The notes under the pieces are model-generated. The model saw only the letters and a program-made list of their open reading frames with translations, did not search any database and was not told the origin of the DNA. A program made the translations under genes and the position numbers. This document shows positions 35,462 through 46,879 of a stretch of DNA of 64,000 nt, in pieces (the stretch's first letter is position 1; the number at the start of each line of letters is the position of its first letter). The stretch is from Spisula solida. Its lineage: Eukaryota; Mollusca; Bivalvia; Venerida; Mactridae. The stretch covers positions 45,363,822 through 45,427,821 of the forward strand of contig OX365955.1 of assembly GCA_947247005.1 (NCBI GenBank). The letters are read 5' to 3'.

Positions 35462-37753
35462 GGTTCAAAAGAGTTATTTAATTCATATTGGGTTAAAATG
35501 AAAATATCGGATATTCAACGGTGTTCAAATATAAGTGGGGCACCTCTCGTACAGAGAACGAGGCCCGCAATGTCTTTCATGATGTGTGTCAAGCAAGGAC
35601 ATAACTGATGCTATGTTCCTTTCGTCATTGATATTACTCGTATTTAATGCATTAAACCTAATACCATCTGCGAAGCGAACGCTCTTGCACAAGGCTGTCG
35701 ATGCGGTTTGTAACAACACGTGAGGTTGTACGTGGTTTCAGTAGTTCTTTACAAGTATCAAAGTATAGGCGTTTTAATTATCACCTGTCTGATTACTTTC
35801 TCGTCGAGCCATGTGAGAGATTTAATCGATTAGTAAATGAACTCACTAATTCTAAACAAATGAAATAAACTTGAAATATGTCCAGGGTTAACTCTGTCCG
35901 TGATTCCTATTCAAGAACAATAGCTCGTTATGACGACATTTCGTTCCGTAATACTATATACACATTCTCTTATCGTTCTATAACAATGCTCTTCTGAACT
36001 GTGTTGTTTTAATGTGTTGAGAAATTATTGAACTAAATTCAAATGGTCAATGTCGATATAATATTATTTCAGAAGGTATAACACGTTGCTTTACGGAGAT
36101 AACAGACACGCTCAATGCTAACAAAACATGTCACATAACGATATATTACAATAGATATGATTATCATGAACTATGATCCATACTTGGGAGCAAACAGAAG
36201 CGCCTTAGGGAAATAGAAAAACTCAAGATCTTAATTGATAAATATTGTTTTTGTGTTATTGATCATAAACCGAGGAATTAATTCCTCATTCTTGATCTTC
36301 GAAACTGTGTTTAATGTCTTCAGGGAACTGTCTTATAGTTGCTTCTTGCAGTTAATAAAACGTTGGATTGAATTGTGATACTTTCTTCCATTTATTTCTG
36401 TAGGGTTCTATCTATTAATTATTCGATCTTCGTCTACTCTCTCTTCATAAAGAAGAATTTGAAGTTTTATTACGAAGCATTTTATCGGCTGTGTAATAAA
36501 ACCATGGAATAATAAAATATGTGTCTCCAGTTTAAATACGATTTCATTAGTTTCGTATGTTTTGCGAGTATTTAACTTCTGCTCTGTATACATTTCAATT
36601 ACGTTTTAAGTTCACGAATATTTCATTAAACATTTTATTGGCGCTTTTATTTGCAATAGTTGGATTTGTAGGTCATGAACAGTTTGTGTTGTTTAAGCTT
36701 AAGAAATGTCGCTATGGAATCCTTTGTTTTATGATAGCGATATGGAATCAGGTTTGACATAAAATGGATTCATGACATTAACCAATATTTGATAAAAAAT
36801 TGAGCCTTCTACAGGTTAGTACATAAACTATAGTACTCTCGTATATCAATTTTAAAATGCCATATTGCATACTCGCAACTAGCTGTCTTAGTCGTCAGCA
36901 TAGCATCTACGGCCAATCAAGCAGTACTATCCTTAAATCTCAGGCATGATTATGTTCTCCCCGGTGACTGGTATGTAACATTGTAAATTTAGAATTGTTT
37001 AAACGTGTTTTAGAAGCTTGTACTTACACAAATACGATCGGGCTACGTTTGGTTTGTTACCTAGGAACATCCGTTAACAGAACTGTACTGAACAAAATAA
37101 AGCTTAATGCATCATTAACATCAATCACGTTTGCAGCAACTTAAGAACAAAACATATTCACACATAGTGTAGGTGAATGCACCAGCCCCCATTTTCTGCT
37201 AGACTGTAATGACATTTTGATGTATTTAAATTTGCGATATTTCAGACAGTCTGTCGAATGTTTCCATTTCTCGATTATACACTAATGTTTGGTGCTCAAT
37301 ATCTCATAACATTTGACTACCACACCTTTTGAAAAAGAGCTTTGTACACGTCATATGGTATAACAGTTCACTTGGGTAATTGTTTATACTAATGTTTTTA
37401 TTCGGAAACTGTTCTTGTTGCCCCCTTGTACTAGACTGATCAGCTATCAAAACATTAAAACAAATTTATGATCAGTTTTGTTGTTTGGAAACTATTATTA
37501 ACATAATATGCTTTCTAAATTGTACCATTCACGTAAATATGCGTAAAACTTTACTTGTTCTTGTTTATCTTCGTGTTTATCAATGTGACGTGTGCTTGTG
37601 GTCCGTAATGTTTCTTTTGTGTGTGTTTCATTTTCTGTCATTCATATACTGCTGTTTCTATTCTATTTTAAACTCTCAAAATTAAATATATAACATATGG
37701 ATGTACTTACCTTTTATTTGACGTTATATTTTCAAGTTATATTATTATATATG

Positions 37754-38090
37754 GGTGGCCTAGAGACAAGGCGCGCGCTTAGGGTCGAGAGGTCCCGGGA
37801 TGAATCCCATCTGGACCACTGCTTAATTTCTCTGAGTAAGAATTACCCACATGCTCCACTCGTCCAAGGTGTAAATTGGTGTCTGAGAGGGCGGATATTC
37901 CTGGGCGCGCCAGATCGATGTTGGCTGCGTACCAACAAGGAGAGAAATAGTCTCCCCAGGGGGAGACTCGGACGCAGATTTCTTTAGGTAGCCCAATGAC
38001 CAGGGGAAGTTAAAATGTCAAAGCGTTGGTGAACGACTTCACCTCATGAAAATAGCCCTGGAAAACTGGAAAATTGGTAACTTAACTTAA
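37754..38090 (+). mobile_element. tRNA-derived SINE (type 1), unit III ortholog
   Basis: Same head, body and tail as 20284-20620, with the B box slightly altered ('cccgggatgaatccc'). The 96-codon open frame 37697-37987 is a read-through of the SINE and not a gene. Confidence 0.87.
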
Positions 38091-39984
38091 TTGATTTATT
38101 TCCAAACATTGCAGCATTCTTACGGGGACGCATATTATTCCATCCCTATAGACTAAGTATAAACACTTCCATCTTACTTCGAGCTACAAACATTTGTCTC
38201 TCGGGTGTAGTGTTGCTCGTGTGAAAATAATGCAGCTGAGATTAATTACAATGTTTTGTTTACTAAAAACGTTTGGCTATTGAGGGCAAGAGGGTTGCTC
38301 TTATACGTTATTTTGATAGGCAACAAGACTACAATATTAGATCGGTCACCGAGTTTACTAATACCAAGGAATGGATTTGTTGTTAAAACCGTGAAGGACT
38401 TGTTATTAAAGCAGTAATGGAACTACCCAGGGCTGGAAATACAAATCAGTTTGAAAAAAGCAATTATCTTCGAAACGGGCTTTGTTTATTTCGTCAGTTG
38501 AATTGTAATACTCTCCAGTAACAGTATAAATTGTTAATAAATCAACTGAGCGTTTCCTTATTCATATCATAAGAAAATGTCTTAATTCTTACGCGTTCTA
38601 GCGTAAATTTTCTCAGCGTGAAGATAATAAATTTCTTTGCCCTGAGCACGTAATTTAAGCGCAAAAGAAAATACATCTTTTCTATGCAAATTGGACAAAG
38701 ATTGAGAGCCGTCTCACAGAAAACAAACTTATCATAACGTGGTCTTGAATAAAAATTTCTAGCGAGCTTCTTTACATTTTAAGATGTCTTGTCTCGGCAT
38801 TTCTTCGATAACGTAGGCAGTTCACACCGTTTCTCCTTAGTCAGCATTATCTAGAGTGTGTTAGACAAAATGCATTTAGTATCAGCGTTTTAGATTAATG
38901 TAACCGTACTCTTTCAAAGCTGCCGCGGTAATTGCCGGTCTAGACCCTCCTCTTAATTCATTTAAACGGATTTGTAACTACATTGTAACTAACCTTGCTT
39001 GTACCAGCAGTTGTGTCAAATAATATTAGATAATTATCATGAGAAGGAAATGAGCGCATTCATAAACTGTACAATCCACATGTACAACCCACAGACAGTT
39101 CATTTTTAGTATTCTTAACTTGTTCCATGGTTTGTTCTGTTGTTGTTTAGACTTGCGTACTGATCGAATCTCCACGGGAAAAATTGCTGTCTGTGACCTA
39201 CACTCCAGTTTTTATTGCTCGTATATAGACTATCCTTAATTTATACAGTTCAACATTGCAGTCACGGCGGATAGATTTGTTATACACATCTGTCAACCAG
39301 TATTGATCTATGAGCAATAATTGGCACTAAGAATATTCAAACATCGACGGAAATTGAATTCCTTGCCTTAACTAAATACAAAATCTGTTTGACTGATCGT
39401 ATTAGCACAGACGCTTTAAGAAGTTCGCTTCTCTCGGATTTGACGTTACAAAAGAGTCCAGAATACTCTCTCGAATTTATAGCTCTTAAATCTTGCTTCT
39501 GTCATCGCCATACGATTCATCACGCTGTGTGTTATTAAGTACTTTGTATCGATAAGACCAGATATCATGTACATTTAAATCTTGGTTTGGTTTTATTTTA
39601 TAAGTGTCTTCGAATCTTTTGGACACACTTCACATTCACATGTAGGGTCGTTGGCAAGTTATATCAAGGTGACAAATCCATGGAATGCAGGCAGCCCCTA
39701 ACATGACATCAGACCACTTCCCAGAATATTCGTTTCTACCAAGGAAGATAGTTTAAAGGGACAGAGCTGTTGTATTGGTATGCTATATTAGGGGACGCAA
39801 TGATACATGCTCAGGTTTTCTAAGTCGCCTGTTGGCTATGCACATTTGTGTTAGTAAATACGATAACTCGTTATGCATTGGTAGTACATCTCTGGCTATC
39901 CACCTGTGATTCTAAATTGCTTGTACAATGACATATTCAACTTTGATAGAGAGCCGAAAGATAATAAAGATCGGACAAAAAATG

Positions 39985-40290
39985 CAGCACTCAAATGAAA
40001 CAACCGAGCACAGAAAACATATAGGATGCGAAGATAAGCTGATCAAATAGCAGTTTTAGACACAAAATGAAATGGAACTGAATCTTAAATATTACCAAAG
40101 CATATTATCAAAAAGAGCTGATACTTTCGTATCAAACCAATTCTCTAATACAATGGGAATCATGAACGAAGTTAAGCTAAAGAAGATAATATAAAGATCG
40201 GACAAGGAAGGCAGGACTCAACTGAAATAGCCGAGCACAGAAAACATAAAAACAACACAGACCACAATTACACGGCAAAATGCCCAGTAC
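39985..40290 (-). repeat. R1 fragments, unit III
   Basis: 'atcggacaaaaaatgcagc' to 'ccgagcacagaaaacat' and a second set at 40198-40290 match those of unit I (23318-23680). Confidence 0.6.
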
Positions 40291-40294
40291 CTCT

Positions 40295-40445
40295 CACGTT
40301 TTCTTAATGATTATTGTAGCTCTTTACACAATGTTTTTAAATATGTGCAAAATTTTTGTTGAACTGACATTCTTAAGTCTTTTTCATGTCTGAAGAAAGT
40401 TCTTCTAAGTTTTCTTCTAAGGTGTTTTGTATAAACACCGCATGG
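40295..40445. mobile_element. Partial MITE of the CTGGGCTGG family
   Basis: It carries interior and right-end motifs ('cgttttcttaatgattattg', 'ttcttctaaggtgttttg') but lacks the left end. Unit I retains only a right-end trace ('gatgctttgtaaatacca', 24273-24290). Confidence 0.55.
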
Positions 40446-40891
40446 CACGAAAGGCATACAAGGGACAGATGAAAACGAAACAGTCACAGACAATGCCGAA
40501 CTCAAACAAAAAAACTAGCAACCAGAAAACCACAATATTTATAACAAACATGAAAAACACATTTCTATTATAACTATGTTATCACACGGACACCGTCACC
40601 AAATCAACCCATTTATTGATTTCCACCATTTGTAATATCCAATGAATAAGTTTCTGTTTTTTTTCGTTGTCAATCTGTATAAATGCACAATACCTTTATT
40701 GCGTACGAATGCATGTGATGTCCTTATGAACAAGTTGCTATTGGGTTAGCGCGGGATGAACTCTACATGTCAGATTGCGTTGTATAATACTGAACGCACA
40801 AATTGTTTTAAACCTTGCTGATGTAATAATGGACATTCATAGCCATTGTTATCAAAGGTCACTCTAACTATACCATGATTACTTTTTTCAG

Positions 40892-41029
40892 TGTGATATG
40901 GCGGTTGCTACCAAGTTTTTCTTTGATATGGTTGACAGCAATAATACATTGGTGATGGTATTTGGTGATGCATGCTCTACCGTGTCGGGTCCTATTGCAG
41001 AAATTTCTAAACAATGGAACGTTTCCTTG
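40892..41029 (+). CDS. Exon of a GABA-B-receptor-like ligand-binding domain
   Basis: A 138-bp block lies between a strong acceptor ('acttttttcag', ending 40891) and a consensus donor ('gtaagt', 41030-41035). It is open in one frame, phase 0 at both ends, 46 codons. The product starts CDMAVATKFFF, continues through CSTVSGPIAE and ends KQWNVSL. The pattern CD-x3-ATK, CS-x-VS, AE and WN matches the metabotropic GABA-B subunit 1 extracellular lobe, just before the segment that contributes to the GABA pocket. By family knowledge, such receptors are class C G-protein-coupled receptors in the plasma membrane. No neighbouring exon upstream is visible, and the expected next exon (beginning SYG/SFG-like) was not found. 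A related class C or guanylate-cyclase-type receptor remains possible. The exon is not repeated in copies B or C. Confidence 0.65.
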
Positions 41030-42581
41030 GTAAGTCACTTAAAATGCATCAGTATATTTCCGACAGATTCAAAAATTTAGTTATTTTGAGCAGTGATTAA
41101 TATAAAACATCAAGCGGAATATAGTGAATATGTGAAAGTAATAACGGCTGGTTTAGTCAAATGTGTGCCAATTGTAAAAGGAACAAATGCAATTCGATTG
41201 CTCGGCGAATTTCCAAATTTGATTATTCGGCGAACATTCAAACTCGATCATTCGGCAAATTGAAATAAAATTCCCGACAAAACCAAACTGATTTCAGGTA
41301 ATTGATGTTGTTTCTTACAAGTGGTTACATCTTTCAAGACATATGTGGATACCACATCTGTACAAACTGATTCTGACTATTCTGCAAATAAGACATCATT
41401 CTTCTAAAAGTATATTTTTGAGAATTGTTTGAGAATTGTGTTTTTCTTATGTTCGGTACACAACCTAAAGACTGTAGATAACCAATAGTTTCTAAAGAAT
41501 TCACCTAAATAAAATCACCATCCATCGATGTGTTCAGAACGAAATCTCTTTCACGCCGCGCAGTAATTCTTATGCTAAACGCTCCTTCGCGATAATTCAA
41601 TACTCGTGTTAAAGTTCTTTATTTGCAGAGAAATCAGAGATTTTCGCAATTCGTAACTTAATAATAGACTAATTGCGACTGACATTCACAGGATTCGAAG
41701 AAATTACAGCTTCCCATTCGCATTCCAATTAGTCTCGGTATGAAGGCGCTTGTATAGTTTGCTGCTATAGATAAACTGCTTCAATTAGTTCCTGAATTAT
41801 CCGAAGCATTTTGACAAATATTTGTCATTTTCCTTATGATTTGCCATGTAACATGTCGTTAGAACACGTACCACGCACTCCGTCTTCTCGCCTGAAACGA
41901 TCGATGCCTTTTTGTGCCAATTCATCTAAACAACAACTTACTAAAATTTTTTTCTATACTGGTTAATGTATTTCTAAACATAAAAATCATCGTTGTAATT
42001 AATCATAGATTGTTAACACTTATTTGTCACGTTATTCTAAGCGTGTTTATGGCAATACTACCCAACGTGGCAGCATTTGGTGTATTCGCTTTCACGTCAT
42101 TGAGGTTTACATTGAGAACATCGATCATTAAATTCAAAACTTCGCTCTTAATTGCCCTTACAAGGAATACAACATACTTGAACTAACATAAGTGTTATGA
42201 ATTTCGAAATAAGTTGTTGGCTAAAATCTCTACAAAAGGTACAAACTGTAAAGAAATGAAATATTAGCACAACGAAGTACAATGTACTAGCTGTCATAGT
42301 TTTTGTTTCATTCGCCATTTTTGCTCTGAATTTTACGCAATCGACCGACCGTATCGCTCACTTGCATATTTGATGCAGGTCGACGCCGCTACATATTATT
42401 AGCAAATGCTATGATCGTGTGACAATTATAATGGCCTACAGTTGCATTCGAATACCAGTTTATGGAATGTTGTGACACCTATCAAAACATTAGAAAAACT
42501 GCTAAACTGGCCGTTGTGCGGTGTGTCATTTGAATTAAATTTTACACACAATTACTCAAATTCACAACATTGTACAAACAA

Positions 42582-43002
42582 CAGTGTAGCAATACCACGT
42601 GACTTTTGACTACAGTTACAAGAAGAAATTTGCAAACATTGGAAAATAAAATAGCCATAAGTATTTTATTTCTTCATCGAATTCTATGAAATATACGCCA
42701 CGCTAAGGGGGGAATTATTTGCTTCCCATGAAATATAAGATTTTTTTCAGCAGCTTTACCGATTTTTCCATTACCCTGTGAAACCTACACGTTCCACGGT
42801 TTCTCAGGGTAATGGACAAAATGGCACATCCGCTGAAAAAGATTTTATATTTCACGGAAAGCAAATAATGTTCCCCTTAGCGTGGCGTAGATTTCATAGA
42901 AATCGATGAAGAAATAAAATACTTATGGCTCAATTTGTGTTCCAATGTTTACAAATTTCTACTTGGAACTGTAGTAAAAAACCACGTGGTATTGCTACAC
43001 TG
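42582..43002. mobile_element. 421-bp near-perfect palindromic MITE (fold-back element)
   Basis: The two ~195-bp halves are near-perfect inverted copies. It starts cagtgtagcaataccacgtg and ends in the complement at 43002, with a ~30-bp centre around 42777-42807. It is flanked by 'aacaa' on both sides. Copy C is continuous here (about 63585-63610), so this is a copy-A insertion or was lost in C. Ends starting CAGTG fit hAT-like MITEs, although an 8-bp duplication is not evident. Confidence 0.9.
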
Positions 43003-43334
43003 AACAACATGGAATGAAGAATCGCAGTTGTTTTTTTATTTTCACCAGATAGGCCTTTAATGGGTTTGTCATTAGGTTTTAATAAGTTTTTAACTTTTAA
43101 TCATGGTTTTAATATTGGTAAAGGCAGATTCTATAGATAACATGTTAATATAGTCTCTGGTAAAGGTGATTAAAATTGAGCCCGTATATAGTTATCTATG
43201 TCAATTGCATTCTATCATCACAATATGTATATAATAGGAAATAACAAAAATTAATTGGAAGAGAGAAAATGTAATACCGACAAAAATACGTTCTATTAGT
43301 AAAACACATGGATTTAAATACAATAATAGCTACT

Positions 43335-43470
43335 CAGACACGGAGGGATTCATTCAAAAGAAACAGCAGAGCTCAAAATTCACTAAAACAAAGTAGACCG
43401 TAAACCACATACCATAAGCACACATCACAATGACAAACTAAAATTAATAAGAACACTAGAAACTTAACAA
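43335..43470 (-). repeat. R1-like fragment
   Basis: A degraded complement of R1: 'tcagacacggagggattc', 'aaaagaaacagcagagc', 'cacatcacaatgacaaact'. Copy C has the same element at 63945-64000. Confidence 0.5.
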
Positions 43471-43512
43471 ATGTTAACTTTCATGTTTTAAATTGATTAA
43501 ATAAATGTGCAG

Positions 43513-43608
43513 GATTCCATATGTAGAGTGAATGCCTTTGGTTTTGAGCGTGGAACTGATCTGAAAACGATCGGTAAAAAATATTTCGATTTGGAAGTAC
43601 TTATTCTG
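43513..43608 (+). CDS. Possible second receptor-like exon (copy A)
   Basis: It follows 'aaatgtgcag' (acceptor ending 43512) in phase 0. The frame runs open to a stop at 43690, but a candidate donor 'gtcagt' at 43609 would give a 96-bp phase 0/0 exon. The product includes CRVNAFGFERGTDLK, then a hydrophobic strand FDLEVLILVSNSE. If read on, an LKYACAELK helix follows. This strand-helix pattern resembles the part of the GABA-B/ANF-receptor fold after the first exon's region ('DARII.....EARKVFCE' in the family), leaving a gap of missing exons. The pyrimidine tract is weak. The copy B equivalent is broken. It could be a pseudo-exon. Confidence 0.4.
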
Positions 43609-44299
43609 GTCAGTAACTCTGAACTAGGCATCGAGTTGGATGCATTAAAGTACGCATGTGCTGAACTAAAACGAACATCCCATGGCGCCTAGAATACTGC
43701 AACCTTTTTTCACGTTGTCAGCAAAGATATGATTTTCATATTGTTGTTGTGTGGATAGTTCGTCAAACAGTGTCAGACAGGAGTCATTCAAGACACCATT
43801 TGATTGATTGAACAACTGGAAATATAGAAAATTGTCATGTTAGATAATTGGTTTGTCAGTTTTGATATAGCTATCGTTTGTTATTTACGCTAAACTCTCA
43901 CAACTATAGGTAAGTAGCATGAATGCCTATGGCAGTTGTATATGCTGCTTGTCCAATTAACAATGAATAAATAACTTGATTCAACCAGAAACTGGATCCA
44001 GTAATGGCACATGATCATGCACCGACATATTTCGGAGGATTTATGCTGCGTTGTTCTATATATTTTCAAAGCATTTTCAAAGTTAATATTGAAGATGTCG
44101 AGCAGATACGTGCTAATTTGACAACACATTGCACACCATACATTAGACATGAGCTCGATGCATACACTATTGTAATTGAGAAGCAATGTAGATGTTAATA
44201 TAATTAACGGCACATAAAGTAGGTGTTTTTGGAGATAGGCTTCCCAAAATAACTTTAAGTCGTGAGTTTTGTCTTTGCACATATGCAAGAATATGATTG

Positions 44300-44450
44300 A
44301 GAATCGGGTGGGGGAGGCTGCCCTCAACGTAACCAGCCGAGCACCGACAACTTACAAAAACATCACAAACCACAGCTACACGACACAATGCCTAAACGAG
44401 AACATGAACCCAACCGCCGAAAGTCCAAGTTTCAACTATCGAAACATTTA
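44300..44450 (-). repeat. R1 copy, ortholog of 53955-54180
   Basis: R1 complement motifs: 'ggctgccctcaacgtaacc', 'ccgagcaccgacaac', 'cacaatgcctaaacg' and 'aaagtccaagtttcaac'. The 145-codon minus-strand frame 43890-44327 partly overlaps it and is interrupted in copy B, so it is not called. Confidence 0.65.
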
Positions 44451-45063
44451 AAACCACAGTCAATGAATATACACAACGAATAACAGTTTATAAATAAATG
44501 TTTTAATGATTGTAGCGAACATAAATGATTTCCTCGCCGCCGTCGTACGTTCAACGTTCATATTAGTGTCCTTTTGACCGAAATTTAGCCAATTTAGCAT
44601 ACCTGCTTATTAATTAAAGGTACTATATACATTGGTACGAAAATATGTTGAAGGAAATATCAATTTAGAAATGCAAAAAATGATCGCTTTGCATTAAATG
44701 AAAGCAACGACTTTATCATTCCTAGAAAATGCGATGAAAACACGCAAACAGCCAGTTATGTTGTACGATCTTAATGATACGTAGTACTGTGGGAGAGGGC
44801 CTAACCTATTTATGACTCATTATGTTTTACTTTATTGAGTCTGTTATACATCTGGTGACATTTACAGAAGGAAATGCGATATTTGCAATCATGAATAATC
44901 CGGTCTCTGTCCTATAGATGAGATAAATGCTGATATATTTGTAGAAAAGGTCAATGCTTGACAGGACAATGTACATAAATAATAACTAATGTTATGGAAT
45001 GCAAATGATTATATGCCTAACTTAGAGGCTTCGGAGCTTTACTAAATACAATCGTACAGAGAA

Positions 45064-45665
45064 GGGTTTACATATGCGCGGAAACCAACAAATGGTCTGT
45101 TAATCTAATAGTGAAGACCGTGATGGTAGCATTTATCGTGAAATAACATAATATACATTACAAGAAACTGTATCATACATGCAAGTTAAATGCATTTACC
45201 ATACGGCCTGTAAACAAATGGACTAGTAGAATGAAAATACCCTTTCAATCTTAAATCTTTAATTTAGTATTCAATGTCTATGTACAGGGATTGCGTGGCC
45301 AGCATTGAAACGGAAATCTCTTCTTCTATCTTTCTCAGTTTGGGTAATAGACTAGTGTACGTTCTAAAAAGGGTTTACAAATGCGCGAAGATCAATAAAT
45401 GGTCAGTAAATCAAATAGTACATTGATGGTAGCAAATATCGCGGTATAACATACTATACATTACAAGGAACTGTATCATACATGACAGCTCAATGCATTT
45501 ACCATACGGCCTGTAGAAAAATGGACTAGTAAAATGAAAATACACTTTTATACATCTTTAATTTAGTATTTCATGTCTAGGTCCAGAGATTGCGCATCCT
45601 ACATTGGCATGGCAATATCTTCTCTCTTCTATCTTTCCCAGTTTCTGTAATAGTGTATGTTTAAA
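45064..45665 (+). repeat. 307-bp tandem duplication (copy A only)
   Basis: The first copy is 45064-45370, the second 45371-45665, each starting 'gggtttaca.atgcgcg'. Copy B has one unit at about 55605-55915, with a front end like the first copy and a body like the second. Confidence 0.85.
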
Positions 45666-46466
45666 GGCATTCTTTGTTTTTGATTGAATATTGCACGCTC
45701 TAAAATAATTTACAATTCAGTCATCTTTGTATGTTAATACTATATCAACATTATCAGAGAAACCCGGTACATTATCACCGCATTGATCTGTCACAATCTC
45801 AGAAAACAAAGTAAATTGTCTTTGGCAAAAGGCTAATGATACAGACGTCAATCTACACCTAATATGACAGTATTAACGACAGTTTCAAAGATTTATGCGA
45901 TCTAAGATTAAGATAAACACAGAAATATTGTTTTCGCAGCGCCATAACTCCCGTACAGCATCAGCTAGACGTATGGAATGAGTGATAAATGTGTATTAAA
46001 GAATATATATGTGTCATATGACACGTTTTAACACTATTTCAATTAATATCACACGGTCGTTATTAGAATGTAGTTTCTTACATACTACAAAACCTAGCGG
46101 GTGTTTTTTTGAGCGTCGCCCTTATGCATGCCATGTTGTCGTCCGTGTGACTTCTTCTTGTCAGTTGGCGTTTAGTTTGTGCTTTGTTGTTTGTGATACC
46201 GCAATTCCTGTCTGATGCCCGGTTTTCGTTTTTCAACATGAGCATTGTACACGACTTAAGTTAACCGCCATTTGATATCTTCCGGCTTCTAAAATGGTGC
46301 TAGAACTGATTTTAACCTCAAAAACCATCAATTTCCATAATTATGAAAAAGTCGATCAAAAGTCAACAAAACGCAATACAAATGAATTGGTTAATTTCAC
46401 GCCGAATTGTTAATTTGTCTAGTGCTACCGTTTCGGAAACGCATGTGTGCTGTATCTGTCGGGGGC

Positions 46467-46879
46467 TACTCTTGTGTTTGTCCTCGTGGTTCATTACTGT
46501 CTGTTGTCATTTACTCTTGTGTTTGTGCTCGTGGTTCATTACTGTCTGTTGTCATTTACTCTTGTGTTTGTGCTCGTGGTTCATAACTGTCTGTTGTCAT
46601 TTACTCTTGTGTTTGTGCTCGTGGTTCATTATTGTCTGTTGTCATTTACTCTTGTGTTTGTCCTCGTGGTTCACTAATATATGTTGTCATTTACTCTTGT
46701 GTTTGTGGTCGTGGTTCAATACTGTCTGTTGTCATTTACTCTTGTGTTTATCCTCGTAGTTCATTACTGTCTGTTGTCATTTACTCTTGTGTTTATCCTC
46801 GTAGTTCATAACTGTCTGTTGTCATTTACTCTTGTGTTTGTCCTCGTAGTTCATTACTGTCTGTTGTCATTTACTCTTG
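46467..46879 (+). repeat. 45-bp minisatellite, nine copies plus a partial (copy A)
   Basis: Units start at 46467 and every 45 bases. The consensus begins tactcttgtgtttgtcctcg and ends 'ctgtctgttgtcatt'. As 45 is a multiple of 3, several frames stay open and would give 15-residue cysteine/leucine-rich repeats (for example at 46343-46759). All frames are open in the same way, there is no sign of codon selection, and the neighbourhood is R1-like, so I treat it as a non-coding array. Confidence 0.95.

Larger units (their letters stand above)
34006..35548. mobile_element. 1.5-kb DNA transposon with perfect ~26-bp TIRs and GTAC duplication
   Basis: The left end 'aggtgccccacttatatttg' (34009 onward) recurs as the perfect complement ending at 35546, and the match runs ~26 bases. 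GTAC flanks the element at 34002-34005 and 35549-35552. Unit I is uninterrupted at this point ('atttgtacagaggaag', 17539-17555), which confirms an insertion. It contains a nested MITE (34318-34582) and a short cysteine-rich frame. A 4-bp target duplication and ends beginning near GAG are reminiscent of Sola-type elements, but this is not proven. It is probably non-autonomous or decayed. Confidence 0.92.
33182..40790 (+). repeat. Segmental duplication unit III (block 2)
   Basis: It starts inside R1, corresponding to about 26690 of unit II. It carries the R1-interrupted version of the SINE like unit II, but shares the 3' extension (40430-40790) with unit I. It lacks the ~600 bp around the 19830 R1 and the 20935-21512 segment. 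It hosts a 1.5-kb DNA transposon (34006-35548). Confidence 0.87.

Noticed and set aside
44004..44198. 64-codon plus-strand frame with a fairly protein-like composition
   Set aside because: Copy B has an in-frame TAG from a C-to-T change and a different end. No splice sites or recognisable domain were found.
43890..44327. The longest open frame (145 codons, minus strand)
   Set aside because: The copy B equivalent (53546-53928) is split by one-base indels although the DNA is nearly identical. The product looks like random AT-rich translation, and it overlaps an R1 repeat.
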